DNA from: Pisaster brevispinus
Taxonomy: Eukaryota > Echinodermata > Asteroidea > Forcipulatida > Asteriidae
Assembly: GCA_023634235.1 (NCBI GenBank)
Contig: JAMKCF010000003.1
Location: forward strand, 20,678,742-20,742,741
Direction of reading: 5' to 3'
DNA length: 64,000 nt
Part shown: positions 45,831 to 56,661 of the stretch, one piece after another
Layout of the letters: each line of letters opens with the position of its first letter
How positions within the stretch are numbered: the first letter of the stretch is position 1
The notes under the pieces: generated by a model
Databases searched by the model: none
Told to the model about the DNA's origin: nothing
The model's input: the letters and a program-made list of their open reading frames with translations, nothing else
Translations under genes and position numbers: made by a program

Positions 45831-46593
45831 CGGCCTAACGGATACCTGAGGTGGTGGGGAATGAAGTGGATACATCATCCCTGACAAGTACAGTGAATAT
45901 GATGCCCTCATACAGGTCTTGAACCAACTGGTGCAGAGGTGGTGGGACACCCGTCAGTTTTAGGACTTTCCACCGACCATCCCAGTCCACCGAGTCAAAG
46001 GCTGCCTTGACATCAACGTAGGCAAAGAGGAGAGGTCTCTCGAAATCACAGTGGAGATCTGACAGAGGTCAGAGGGCAAGCACAGGATCCAATGTCAACT
46101 GAACCCTTGTGGAGCCAGACTGGTCGGGTTGCAGGTGACAAGCAAGTAGGGGCTCTAAGTGAGAGAGCAGAACAAGGCTGAATATCTTTTTGGGATTGGA
46201 CAGTAGGGTTATAGGCCTGTAACTGCTGCACTGGTTTCAGTGCCCCTTTCCTTTGTACAGGGAGATGTTAATGCCATCCCCTTCATTCAGCAGGATTTTT
46301 GTCTAAGGACCCAATTTTTAGAAAGAGTTCATGGAGGGTTGCACTGACTGGTGCTTCTTGAGCTTGGTCCTGGCAGGGTGTAGCTAGGGGTTGGTCGAGC
46401 ATAGTGTTGTAGTGTTCCAGCTAGTGGACAAGTGTCTCCTTGACCCTCTTGCAGGGGGGGGCCTTCAGTTTTACTTATTGAGAAGGTCTTATATTGCTGT
46501 TTTGGAAGGCCAGGCATGCTTTCGATGGCCTGCAAGGTAGAGAGGAGGTTATTTTACGTAACCATTTATCGGTGGTGTCAGTGAGTTTGTTGT
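45831..46593 (-). pseudogene. LINE reverse transcriptase, broken
   Basis: The minus strand encodes the middle of a non-LTR reverse transcriptase. From about 46061 to 45835 an open piece reads FAYVDVKAAFDSVDWDGRWK (the motif A region, FxDxxxAFDSVD), then VLKLTGVPPPLHQLVQDLYEG and TTSGIR, matching the RT fingers and palm. Upstream, 46270-46060 contains INIPLYKGKG-like and TGL.P..PIPKRYSALF fragments in changing frames (the 'yrpi.lls..kvf' region). Stops and frameshifts are frequent, and the YxDD catalytic box is missing because the element ends at about 45831. Dead copy. Confidence 0.85.
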
Positions 46594-46597
46594 TTAA

Positions 46598-47203
46598 CCC
46601 TTTCCTTACCATAGGCGACTTTAGTCGACTGCACTCATACCCCTACTTCCTTACCATTGGCGACTTTAGTCGACCAAGCTTGCACACAAAAAGGCACTCA
46701 AGCCTGAGCACAAAGGCCATTTGTAATAAAGTTGTAGTTTTGTCCATGTTCACCTTCCATACCCAAGCTTACCATCATTGGAAAGAGAGAGATCGGATCT
46801 TTCCAATGGTGGTAAAATAAAATAAGCTTGCTATTATGCAATCTCTTCAAATTGGAGTTGGAAGATCCGAAATGCCAAACATCTACGGAGCGCCATATGG
46901 TTGTGTACAAAAAAGTGTTTGGGATTACAGATTGCACTGAGGAAAGAAAGACCAAGAACTTTGACATTTATTGGACCAATCTCAATGAGTTTTAGATTAT
47001 ATGAAAGGGAATTCAATAAGGAAGAACTTTTTTATTACTTATTTTGCTGTAAAACAATATCTTCAAGGAGATAATGGAGTTTGTAAAAGTGGCCTTTGAA
47101 CGAAAGCTTTCTGTTGTGCAAGAATGTGTGCTTCACGCTTGAGTGGTCAAACAATGCGGTCACCAGCGGTTGTTTATGTCCAAACAATTCGGTAACGAAA
47201 GGG
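46598..47203. mobile_element. piggyBac-type MITE nested in the LINE
   Basis: TTAA at 46594-46597 and 47204-47207 flank a 606 bp segment. It begins CCCTTTCCTTACC and ends GGTAACGAAAGGG, so the termini are inverted repeats with one mismatch. TTAA duplication with CCCTTT ends is the piggyBac signature. TTACCAT(A/T)GGCGACTTTAGTCGAC is repeated twice inside the left end (46606 and 46651). No transposase is encoded. Confidence 0.9.
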
Positions 47204-47207
47204 TTAA

Positions 47208-47700
47208 CTCCTTAAGGTCGTAAGTGCATTCAAAGCATAGACCTCATTGTTGGTAATGTGACCGTGTCTATGATGCAGCCAGGCATGAACGATCCGGTTT
47301 GAGGCTGGTGTCCTTTGTGTGAGGGACTGACTGACCTTGTTATTGAGGAGCAAGGCAACTCCCTCCATGAGGCCTGTACCACCTGAGTCGTACATAATGT
47401 GCTGATCGGGGCTATGTCCTCCAGTTCCTTGGATACAAGCTTTGGTGAGTCCAGCGATGCTTATCCGGCAGCATGTCAGTTCACAAGAGTTTCCTTTTTG
47501 GTGTCCAACTTAGAAGAGAGTAAAGACATTCCATGTAGTGACACAGAGGCTTGCTCTCGTATTGAGTTATGGTCCCGGTATGGAGCCCAGGGTTGGTGTG
47601 GCACTGTCCCCTGCCAGAACTGGAGGTGGAAAACAACTTTGAATCACAAGGTTGCATTGGTCGTCATGTGGTTCCTTGTATGGGGCTTGGCTAGCCAGAG
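47208..47700 (-). pseudogene. LINE endonuclease domain, broken
   Basis: The minus strand encodes parts of an apurinic-type endonuclease of a non-LTR retrotransposon. Near 47545 is a CVTTWNV-like piece (the TWNVRTL motif), then ISIAGLTKA near 47440. The open frame 47395-47204 contains EGVALLLNNKVSQSLTQRTP, then RIVHAW and a VYALNA (VYAPxN-like) ending. The order endonuclease then RT on the same strand matches one LINE copy split by the piggyBac MITE. Frameshifts and stops show it is dead. Confidence 0.75.
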
Positions 47701-48119
47701 ACTTTAACCCTTGTGTTACTTTGGTACACATTCGTTACTGGTTTGGGTAGTGCCCCTTTATAATCTGTCTCTTGAGACAGGGTAGGTGTAGAGCTCCAGT
47801 AGCAAGAGGTTACATCTGAGTTGTCGGAATGCCCCTCACATGGTGCCTGACAGATTGCTGGGCCTCTGTGTAGCCTAATCTGCTCTCTCTGCATTGTTGG
47901 GGTGTCTGCTCTGGCTCTTACCAGAGCCTCGATAGCTACTGTAGTGCCTAAAATGGGACAACCCCACCCTTCTTTGTCCTTCAAAGCAATCTTCTACTTA
48001 GGCTATTGTCATAGCCTTAATGTTCTGCAAAAAAAACAAAACTTGAGTTACTGAATATATTGTGATCAACCTTACTCGTGCATTACTCCTAGGAACTAAA
48101 CAGGCACTTCCTATCCACA

Positions 48120-49165
48120 GGACTGAGCGTGTGTGTCGTTCGCGGCAGTCTTTACTTATTTCATGTTTTAGCTTGCTATTTTTTAGGCAAGGAATGGGGA
48201 GTACTCTAACTCCAGCTTTTCTAGTTCCTTTGAGTTTTGTTTACCTTGCTGATTTGGTGTTGGGCATGTTTGTTTGTAGTGCAATAGGGTACTTTTAGGT
48301 GAATTTCTGGAAGCAAATATTTTAGAAACTCATCATTGATTCGGCCACGGCTGAGCGTGTGTGTCGTTCGTGACAGTCATTACTTATGTCATGTACTTGT
48401 TTGCTATTTGTAGGCATAGAATGGGGAAAACTCTATATCTAGCTATTCCAATTCCTTTGATTTTCTGTTACTTTGCTGAATTAGTGTTGGGCATGTTTGT
48501 TTGTATGTGCGATAGGGTACTTTTAGGTGAATTTCCGGAAGCAAGTATGTTAGAAACTCATCGATGATTCGGCCACGGCTGAGCGTGTGTGTCGTTTGTG
48601 ACAGTCATTACTTATGTCTGTACTTGTTTGCTATTTGTATGCATAGAATGGGGCGTACTCTATTTCTAGCTTTTGCAGTTTCTTAAATGTTTTGCTACTT
48701 TGTTGTCTTAGTGTTAGGCATTTGGTAGTTCACTCAGTGTAGGGGGTTTAATTGTTTGGGTTGAGGTTTCCCTGAGGGTGCCATGTTTGTTTGCATGTGC
48801 GATGGGGTACTTTCAGGTGTATTTTAGGAAGCAAGTTAGTTAGAAACTCATCAGTGATTCGGCCACAGGGTTGAGTGTGTGTGCAGTTTGTGGCAGTCAT
48901 TACTTTTTTCATTTACTTATTTGCTACTTTTTAGGCATGGAATGGGGAGTACTATAATTCCAGCTGTTCCAGTTCCTTTGATTTTCTGTTACCTTGCTGA
49001 CTTAGTGTTGAGCATTTGGAAGTTCACTCAGTGTAGGGGCTTGAATTGTTTGGGTTGAGGTTTCCTTGAGGGTGCCATGTTTGTTTGCATGTGCGATGGG
49101 GTACTTTGAGGTGTATTTCTGGAAGCAAGTATGTTAGAAACTCATCAATGATTCAGATTCTTTGA
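48120..49165 (+). repeat. 230-285 bp tandem array (four units)
   Basis: GAGCGTGTGTGTCGTT..(T/C)G.CAGTCATTACTTAT, then AGGCATGGAATGGGGAGTACTCTA, then TTTTCTGTTACCTTGCTGACTTAGTGTTGGGCATGTTTGTTTG recurs at about 48125, 48353, 48583 and 48867. The last two units are longer through a shared insert (GTTCACTCAGTGTAGGGG...GAGGGTGCC). Unit ends carry GTTAGAAACTCATC.ATGATTCGGCCAC. Confidence 0.9.
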
Positions 49166-49189
49166 AAATACATGTGATCCACGTCATAT

Positions 49190-49690
49190 ACTAGGCAATT
49201 GGATCATCGTTCCACCTTCGAATGGCTTCGCTGGCTGATGGCCTTGCAGGGTCATTGTGGAGCATTAACCGGAAGGGACAGTTGGTGCCTGGGAGGATGA
49301 TTTCTCGGTCACTAGTCCACCTTCATCCACCGCAAGCATCGGCCTGCCAGCAGCTAGGCTGTGGTTTGCATAGACTACCTCAATCCTGACATGATTCTGC
49401 AAGGCATTGAGTCACCTGGAACATGCATGGAGTTCGTTCCTTTCAGGAGAGAGAAGACCTGGATGAACTGTCTTCACCTTATTCAGGTCTTTGGTCAGTA
49501 CATCTTGTACATTGGAGTAATTGAAGGTGCTACCTCTCACTGGTGTCTTTAGAGAGACCTGAGGGTTGTATTTTTGTCTCAGCTCTGTTGATCTGACTCT
49601 GAACCCGGGGCATTGCATTGTCTTCATTGGCTACATGAAGCTCATCATTCTCAGAATCTACTAAGTCCTTAAACTGTGATAGCCGAGGTC
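49190..49690 (+). repeat. Inverted arm module, copy A right
   Basis: It aligns with the reverse complement of 37786-38140 (see that entry) and, in the same orientation, with 55480-55880 (GGGACAGTTGGTGCCTGGGA.GATGATTTCTCGGTCAC.AGTC, then GACCTGGAT.GAA). Its last part matches 58991-59075 (TTTAGAGAGACC.GAGGG...CCCGGGG). A short ORF (KTWMNCLHLIQVFGQYILYI) has a faint counterpart in the left arm (KAWIKCLHFIQLDGQHILDI), which hints at an ancient coding sequence. Confidence 0.75.
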
Positions 49691-49726
49691 CATCCATTAC
49701 AAAACACATGGCCATGTACCTCTAAA

Positions 49727-50905
49727 GTGAAATACCTTTTAGTTCAATGTCCAAGGTGCAATAGAAATAAATTATGTTGCGTTACAATCATCTTCAATGC
49801 AATACAAAAACTTGTATAAGTGCAATGTTTTAGTTTTTTATAAAACACATTTAAACTTTTATTGTATATATATTTTTTTTTTTGCTATATTTTTAACTGA
49901 CAAATCCAAATATGTGCCAAATATGTTTTAACTTTTTATTTTATCAACCCTAATAAAACAAAGTTTTAAAACTATTACTCTTCTTATTTTTTTTAAATAC
50001 TTTATTTACATCATCTTAAACTGAAACTACTCATTCACTAAACACAAGGCTTTGTCCTCTCAAGTGCAATACCTTTTAGTGCAATGTCCAAGGTGCAATA
50101 GAAATAAATTATGTTGCAATACAATCATCTGCAGTGCAATACAAAAACTTGTTTAAGTGCAATGTTGTAGTTGTTTATATTTTTAACGGACAAAACACAT
50201 TTAAACTTTTATTGTATAATCCTTTATCTTTTTTATTTGCTATATTTTTAACTGAAAATCCAAATATGTGCCAGATATGTTTTAACCTTTTATTTTATCA
50301 GACTTAATTCAAAAATTGTTTAAACTATTCTTCTTCTTATTTGTTTAAAATACTTTATTTGCAACATCTCAAACTGAAAGTACTCATTCACTAAACACGA
50401 GGCTCTGTCCCTCACAAGTGCAATACCTTTTAGTGCAATGTCCAAGGTGCAATGGAAATAAATTATGTTGCAATACAATCATCTGCAGTGCAATACAAAA
50501 ACCTGTATAAATGCAATGTTTTACCTTTTAAATTTTTTTACTCATTAAACACATTTAAAAAAAATGTTTTTGAAACTTTTATTGTATAATTTGATTACAT
50601 TTTGTGTCTGTTATATTTTCAACTGACAATGTCCAATATGTGCCAAAAATGTTTAAACCTTTTATTTTATCAGACTTAATTTGAAGGTTTTTAAACTATT
50701 ATTCTTCTTATTTTAAAAAATTCTTTATTTGCATCATCTTAAACTGGAAAAACTTGTTGACAAAACACAAGGCACGGTCCCTCTCACAAGTGCAACTTTT
50801 AATAAGTGTAACAAACATATATTTTATAAAACACAGTCATCTATACAATACAATAATTGTATAAGTGCAAGGTTTTATATTTTTAACCCAGTGCAATACA
50901 AAAGT
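49727..50905 (+). repeat. ~340-360 bp tandem array rich in GTGCAAT
   Basis: Units contain CAAGTGCAATACCTTTTAGTGCAATGTCCAAGGTGCAATAGAAATAAATTATGTTGCAATAC, then CAGTGCAATACAAAAACTTGTATAAGTGCAATG and an A/T-rich spacer (CACATTTAAACTTTTATTGTATA). The exact heptamer GTGCAAT occurs 12 times: 49756, 49820, 50064, 50079, 50093, 50134, 50157, 50418, 50433, 50447, 50488 and 50891. GTGCAAT is the seed complement of the miR-25/32/92 family. Confidence 0.9.
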
Positions 50906-50929
50906 CTCATGTGGAATCGTAATATTTTA

Positions 50930-51600
50930 GTGCAGTGGTGTAGCCAAACATGTCTAGGGGGCATATGCGATCCTCCCAACATTTCCAGTGCCTTCCCCAC
51001 GAACGCCCATTACCCCCCACAAAAGGATTGAAGAGATCCAAGAAGTACCATACAATTTTTTCCGCAGCATCTTTTATCAGTTGCAAAGTATTAAACCTTA
51101 AAAAAAATTTTTGTAAAAGGTATGAATAAGTAACCATTAACAATCTTCAAGGTAAGGGTTTGCATATTCATATACATTCTTAAGAAGTCTTTAATGATTA
51201 TGCTTAACACATGTTATATTTTTGGTAAGAAGCAAACGATTGTTGGGTCCTATCATATTGCAAAGAGTGCTTTGCATTGACATGGAGGAGGAAGTTTATT
51301 TGTTCAGTTAGCCCTCATCAGTACCAAATAGTTGGTGTGTACGTCGATGGGTTACCGTGGAATTTGTTTAAAGTTAACATGCTGAAATACACATATCACT
51401 TACAATCAAAAAAACTGATGAACAGGGGGAATACAATGAAATTATCGTTTTTCGCTCTTGCAATAACATGACCTTTGAGTAGCTCGATAACTCAGAGCTT
51501 TTTCTCAACAAAATAACCTCATGAATGTGCATCAATATTATTGTTATACACTGTAAAATATATGTCGTTATGCATTGATTGTTTTGCGTTAAAGTAAACT
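50930..51600. other. Non-array insertion, no gene seen
   Basis: This interrupts the order of modules seen at 59.2-59.9 kb. Short ORFs on both strands are without domains. Confidence 0.35.
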
Positions 51601-51604
51601 TTGA

Positions 51605-51705
51605 ACGCCTCCAGCTACCAGGCAATCTCGGTGAACTAGTGATAAGACATCTGCACATGAGTGTTAATGGTTGTGGGTTCAAATCGTACCAGAGTGTTAT
51701 GCCTG
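51605..51705 (+). mobile_element. tRNA-derived SINE copy
   Basis: CAATCTCGGTGAACTAGTGATAAGACATCTG (A box region) and TGTGGGTTCAAATCGTACC (B box, GGTTCAAATC) lie about 40 bases apart, as in a tRNA-derived promoter. Confidence 0.7.
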
Positions 51706-51884
51706 CACTTCAGTGAAAAAAAATCAACAGGCGCCGTTGTTTTTTTTTTCACTAGACTCAGGAAAATACAGACTATAAAATGTTTTACTCATATGTATGT
51801 ATGGTTAAAAACAAATCATCTTCATTCTCGATGCAAATTTTACATGAATTTTTGTTTGCGTAGCCACTGCTGTATAGAAACTGC

Positions 51885-51965
51885 ATGTAGCTACCGGTGC
51901 TCTAGTTGTAAAACATCTGCTCTAGAATGGTAAAGGTCGTTGAATCGAATCCTATATGGTATTTA
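51885..51965 (+). mobile_element. tRNA-derived SINE copy, same family as 2527
   Basis: CTCTAGTTGTAAAACATCTGCTCTAGAATGGTAAAGGTCG then TTGAATCGAATCC (B box). It shares the TCTGCTCTAG.ATG..AAGGTCG core with 2527-2590. Confidence 0.7.
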
Positions 51966-52669
51966 ACTACTGTAGCAAAAAATTGAAAATATTCATGACA
52001 CAGATACCTCATGACCAAAAGTAAACTAATTTGATCGGTTAAATAATTTACCATTGATGAAGTATGCTGTGGAAAAAACCCAACCCCAACCTTAAAAAAA
52101 CAGGGCCACTTGGCCCAACTTATAAGCAATGCTGTTCACTCAGAAAAAAATCCTGGGTATGCCGCTGATTATTTGCTATGTTTAAAGTTTCTTTAATCTT
52201 TTTAATTTTTATCTGACAATACTCACAATTTTAAACATTTGGAGACATTTTTTTATTTTAACAGTGTTAAACAATCATAATTTGTTCCAGTTTTTAAACT
52301 TTTACACCTTGTATGTGCAATCCTTTTTGCACTTTTTACCTTTTTGTTTGGCGATAGTCTAGTCAGCTTATAGTCCATAAACTGTTTATGGTGCAATATT
52401 TTCTTAAAAACTAATTTTCTAAAATATCAGTTAATCAGTTAAATAATCATTAGTAAGCACATTTGAAATAGAACAGAACTTTCAATTTTGTTGAAAGAAA
52501 AATTACTCATTTACGGCAATATTTAGAAAAGGCAATGTTTTGACTGAAGTGCATTTCAAAAATTGAAGAAATTGAAACACTGTGCATTTGAAAAAAGATA
52601 TGGGAAGGATATTAGGATTATGTACTATTGTTTATACAGACAGAAAAATATATATAATTTTTTTAAATT

Positions 52670-52790
52670 TTTTGTAGGTTGCAAAGAAACTTTAGCTTAG
52701 GCGTTAGGATTTTTTAGGTTTAATTTAGTGTTGTAAGCTTAGGTAGAATTTATTTAGATTAAGATATAGGTTTGTTTCTAAAACATTTTT
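52670..52790 (+). repeat. Degenerate TTAGGTTTAG-rich tract
   Basis: Repeats of TTAGG/TTTAG-like words (GCTTAGGCGTTAGGATTTTTTAGGTTTAATTTAG). A similar tract sits at 59.72-59.87 kb in the same position relative to the GTGCAAT array. It resembles telomere-like sequence but is too irregular to be a telomere relic. Confidence 0.5.
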
Positions 52791-53289
52791 TTTCTACTGG
52801 GAAAAAAAAGAGCACTCCGGCTTGCCTAATTCTAATTATTACACCATGGCTTACAAATATAATTAATATGACATTTCATTTGAGTTAAAAAAAACTAAAA
52901 CTTGTTTAAAATGATGAAGGGTTAATGCCCCCAGGAAAGTGCCGAGAAGATGATAGCAAATGAATAATGTTAGTCATTGCTACTTTGAATGGAAAGAGTT
53001 CATATAATAATCAAGCAATTATGTCCGAGTTAATAAAAAATGAGTGACAGAATACTTTGTTCTTAAGTAAGAAAGTTGTCTGTACTGGTTTGTGTTTCCA
53101 TGTAAAGTGTTTTCCAAACTAAAGTGTTAGAAAAGTATTAAGGTCACTATTGCACAACAAATCCCAGAAACTTGTATTGAACATTAATACTTTTCACAAA
53201 AAGAAATTGTTTTATAAAAAAACTAGCGAAGAGATCACTAAAATTGTTGTTGTTAATATTGTTAACATTTAGTTGTTAAAACTGTTATT

Positions 53290-53375
53290 TTGTTCGAATG
53301 GAGCATGGTTTGGACAGTACAAGTGCCGCAGTTATTGACCGCCCCTGCCCACATCAGCCACAGACTCTAAACAGG
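53290..53375 (+). repeat. Degraded double-hairpin motif copy
   Basis: GTTCGAATGGAGCATGG, then GTACAAGTGCCGCAGTTATTGACCGCCCCTGCCCACATCAGCCACAGACTCTAAACAGG. Only the second-stem 3' arm and tail are conserved. Confidence 0.5.
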
Positions 53376-53765
53376 GTTTTGTTAAACATTTTGTCTTCAG
53401 TTTGCCTGGCAATAAACAAAAATAAAATAAAATAAAAAGCTCATTGCCCATTAGTAGAAACTTAAGAGTTAACTGAAAACAACGAAGGTACCTTATAGCT
53501 AAATGTACTACAAACATTTTTTAAGGCATTGTAATAATAGAAACCCCAAAACAAGGTCTCTTTGTTGCACTAGAACTGCCACTTCAGTTAAAAGATTAGT
53601 TATTTGATTGATATGATGTTTGTGTTTGGATGAGTTTTGGTGTTGGCAAGCACTAGTGAGACTAAACTAAACAGTGGGCATAGGGACAAATTGTAAACTA
53701 TATTCTTTGGAATTATGAGAGCAATACAAACAAGGTCAGGCAGAGAAGAGAAAAGAGACAAGATT
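53376..53765. other. Spacer between motif copy and arm B
   Basis: AT-rich, and aligned in position with 37630-37785. No gene. Confidence 0.4.
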
Positions 53766-54170
53766 AAATTTCATTACTATGCATAAAGAAATCAGCAACT
53801 AGTAGCCTTTTCAATTGCTGCAATTTACTGAAGATGTGATCATCGGGATGATGGTAGTGGAGACACTTGTTACAAGTTCTCTTTCTTCAGGACGAGTTGG
53901 ACAGACTCTAAGAACTTCTCTTTGACTCTAAATGTGATAATCCTGCCAGGAATAAGCTGGTTAGCAAACTGCAGAATGTGCTATTAGTGAGCCTTGGTTG
54001 TGATTGATGGCAGTGTGACTTGTGACTAAAAGAGGAGTATCCTCTCAGGACTGGCTGAACCCCGTTGGTAATTTGGGTCTCTCTGACACCTGGGGTTGGA
54101 TGAGCTGAGTTTTGAGTTGATGTAGAGGATGAATCCTCATTTATAACACAAAGCATGACTTTAGATTTTT
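53766..54170 (-). repeat. Inverted arm module, copy B left
   Basis: A diverged copy of 37786-38160 in the same orientation: TTTTCAATTGCTGCAAT, CTTGTTACAAG..CTCTTTCTTCAGGA, CCTGCCAGGAATAAGCTGGTTAGCAAACTGCAG, CTCAGGACTGGCTGAACCCCGTTGGTAA, TCTGACACCTGGGGTTGGATGAGCTGAG. Confidence 0.7.
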
Positions 54171-54189
54171 CATTTTTTTCCTTCGGTTT

Positions 54190-54915
54190 CTGACATTAGT
54201 TTAGTGGGACTGGGAAGATATCATTATTTGAAAGGAGGAGGGGTTAGTTTAGCTTTAGACATTGGAAATGATTTGCTCTTAGTAGGTATGTTAAATCTTC
54301 ACCTCTAGTTGAAGATATGGTTACAGGTTGTATTGGATTTTTGACAATGGTTACAGGTTGTATTGGATTGTTACTCACGTGCAAACATGTCATTATTAGG
54401 GAGAAGGAGGAGTTGGTTCAACTTATAGACAGTGAAAATAGGTTGCACTTACTTGGTAGGTATAATCTGCACCTCTAGGGAGCAGTTCAAAAGGTTTTTT
54501 TCCCTTGGATTTCTTACTTGCTTGCAAATAGTTTTTTGGGGGTTTCTAACATTAGTTTAGTGGAGTTAGGAAGTAAGTTGTCATTATTAGAGAGAAACAG
54601 GGTGATACAGCTTGAAGACAGTGAGAATAGGTTGCACTTACTTTGTAGGTATCATCTTTACCTTTAGGGAGCAGTTCAAAAGTGTTTTTTTCCTTGGATT
54701 TCTTACTTGCTTGCAAATAGGTTTTTTTTTCTTTCCAATATTAGTTTAGTGGAGCTGGGAAGTATTGTGTCATTATCGTCAGCACCTCTAGGGAGCAGCT
54801 CAACAGTGGTTACTATCCTTGGGTTTCTTAATTACTTGCAAACAGGTTTCATGATTTGTGATACTAGTTTAGTGAGATTGGGAAGTAATGTGTGATTATT
54901 TGAGGGAGAAGGGGA
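54190..54915 (+). repeat. Irregular ~120-190 bp tandem array
   Basis: A(T/C)TAGTTTAGTGGAG.T(G)GGAAGTA..GTGTCATTATT recurs at 54195, 54551, 54740 and 54863. Between the copies are GACAGTGA(A/G)AATAGGTTGCACTTACT..GTAGGTAT, GGGAGCAG(T/C)TCAA and CCTTGGATTTCTTACTTGCTTGCAAATAG. It occupies the interior of arm pair B, where copy A has the 571/285 bp arrays. Confidence 0.75.
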
Positions 54916-55475
54916 GGATGTATCGTAAAACTGAATAAATATATTTTTTCTTGGAATCATAATCGTCTTTGGAGCATAATTAGGATGGAAACTATTGGTT
55001 TTTTTAAAGTGTAGGAGGGAGAAGGTTCGTGTGCAGTTATAAGAGGTTGACTTTCTGTTGGCATTTTCTTTGAAAGGACTTAAGGGACAATCTTACAGAT
55101 AATGTGGTTATCTTTAATTTTGGCTCAGGTTCCAACTACACTTTTTCAACACTCGAGGGGATATTTAACTAGTTTTTTTAGAACGACTTACCATAAAGTA
55201 GGACAAGTTAGGGTACATGTAGCTTATAAACCTAGGTAGGCCTAGTTGTATTTTTTTTCCTGTCAGAACACATCAAGAGTTGGACTCAAATTACAAACAA
55301 TTATTACTAGACCACAAGCCAGAACACGTAAAAGGACTAAAACTTTTTTCTTCTTGCTAAATTTTTGTGGAATTGATTTTTGATATATTTGGATAACTGC
55401 TAAAATCACTTGATCAGTCCCTTTTTGTTTGCGGGTTACTGATCTAGTGCTAAATTACTGGTAAGTGGTCAGTGG
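54916..55475. other. Interior of copy B, no gene seen
   Basis: Weak similarity to the 285 bp unit (CTTTGAAAGGACTTAAGGGACAATCTTACAGATAATGTGG). Otherwise unremarkable. Confidence 0.35.
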
Positions 55476-55479
55476 GTAA

Positions 55480-55890
55480 TTTGAGCCCAGCTGATGCTTT
55501 TGTGAAGCATTTCATTTGCGGCATAGTGTCCGCCATCAGTGGACTCAACCTGCTCATGCCTTGGCAGGGTCTTAGAGGCACATTTATCGACCAGGAACAG
55601 TTGGTACCTGAGATGATGACTTCTCGGTCACAAGTCAATTGTCATCAATTGCAAGCAGGGCACACTGGTAGCTAAGTTTTGCAGTTTGTTTATAAGCATT
55701 TCATCTCGAATTGTTTCTTTGAAGCATTAATTTATCCAGAGTTTCATAAAGTCTGTTCACAGAAAAAAGACCTGGATTGAATGTTTTTACCACAATCAGC
55801 TTGTTGGTCCTTCTATCTTGTACATTGTGGATACTAAATGTGCTGACAGTTCATCATTTTGTATTCTTAAGCTTCTCACAAAAAAAGTCA
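55480..55890 (+). repeat. Inverted arm module, copy B right
   Basis: It matches 49190-49560 in the same orientation (CAGGAACAGTTGGTACCTGAGATGATGACTTCTCGGTCAC, AAAAGACCTGGATTGAATG, ATCTTGTACATTG). It is reverse-complement-related to 53766-54170. Confidence 0.7.
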
Positions 55891-56084
55891 ACAATCTCTA
55901 GGTATAACTTCACCTATGATTTCCAAGGTTCCTCATTAAAAAGAAAGTCAAAGTATTTGTTCTTTCATTTTGCAATATTTTGTATTTCATTTTATTTTTT
56001 AAAATCTTAAAATATGAAATAATTTTAAGAATAAAAGTCTTAACTTGAATTAAAACATTGCATTAATTGAGCTACAGGTAAGCC

Positions 56085-56160
56085 AGGTAGCAAGATAGTT
56101 GAGCTGGAACTATCTCAGGGAGTGATCACCCCTGACCATGCCAGTCACATATCCAAACAG
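56085..56160 (+). ncRNA. Double-hairpin motif, second intact copy
   Basis: AGATAGTT (56093-56100) pairs with AACTATCT (56108-56115) over a 7-base loop. CAGGG-A-GTG (56116-56124) pairs with CAC-CCCTG (56127-56134). Compared with the 37566 copy the outermost stem-1 pair changes from G:C to A:T on both sides. In stem 2 a T/G mismatch or wobble becomes T:A. The tail GACCATGCCAGTCACATATCCAAACAGGCTT is shared with other copies. Confidence 0.35.
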
Positions 56161-56325
56161 GCTTACATATTGTTATGGAAAAGATGCTCAAATATTTTTT
56201 GATCTGGGTTTGATGGTGCAGTGTGAAATGAAACAAAACTGTTGCTTGTTTAAACACAAATATGTATTTTTTGTAACAGCTATCGAGTTTGACATGGTAA
56301 GGTTTAGACTAAAATGGGCAGCTAT

Positions 56326-56545
56326 AATTAGCTCACCTAGTTGTGTTCAATTTCAAATATTTATTTAAGCATAAAACCATTTTCAGGGATGTGATTTCTC
56401 CGTTTTCAACCGGAATTCCATTTTTGTTTTGCCCTCAAAAACATAAATTCTGTTTTTTTTTGCCCCCCCCCCCAAATAATAATAATAATAATTAGCTCAC
56501 CTAGTTTTGTTCAATTTCAAATATTTATTTAAGCATAAAACCATG
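56326..56545 (+). repeat. Direct duplication separated by simple repeats
   Basis: ATTAGCTCACCTAGTT.TGTTCAATTTCAAATATTTATTTAAGCATAAAACCAT occurs at 56328 and at 56492. The stretch between them holds poly-T, poly-C and (AAT)n. Confidence 0.9.
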
Positions 56546-56661
56546 TATTTTGAAGATTTAAATTTAAAGAATGCATTACTCGAACAGAAACTGTTAAATA
56601 TCCATATTGATAGTGACAGTATAATTACAGCACTTGATTTTTGTTTACTTTTAAATATTTC

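Noticed and set aside
52670..52790. Interstitial telomere
   Set aside because: Words resembling TTAGG are irregular and never form consecutive TTAGGG repeats.
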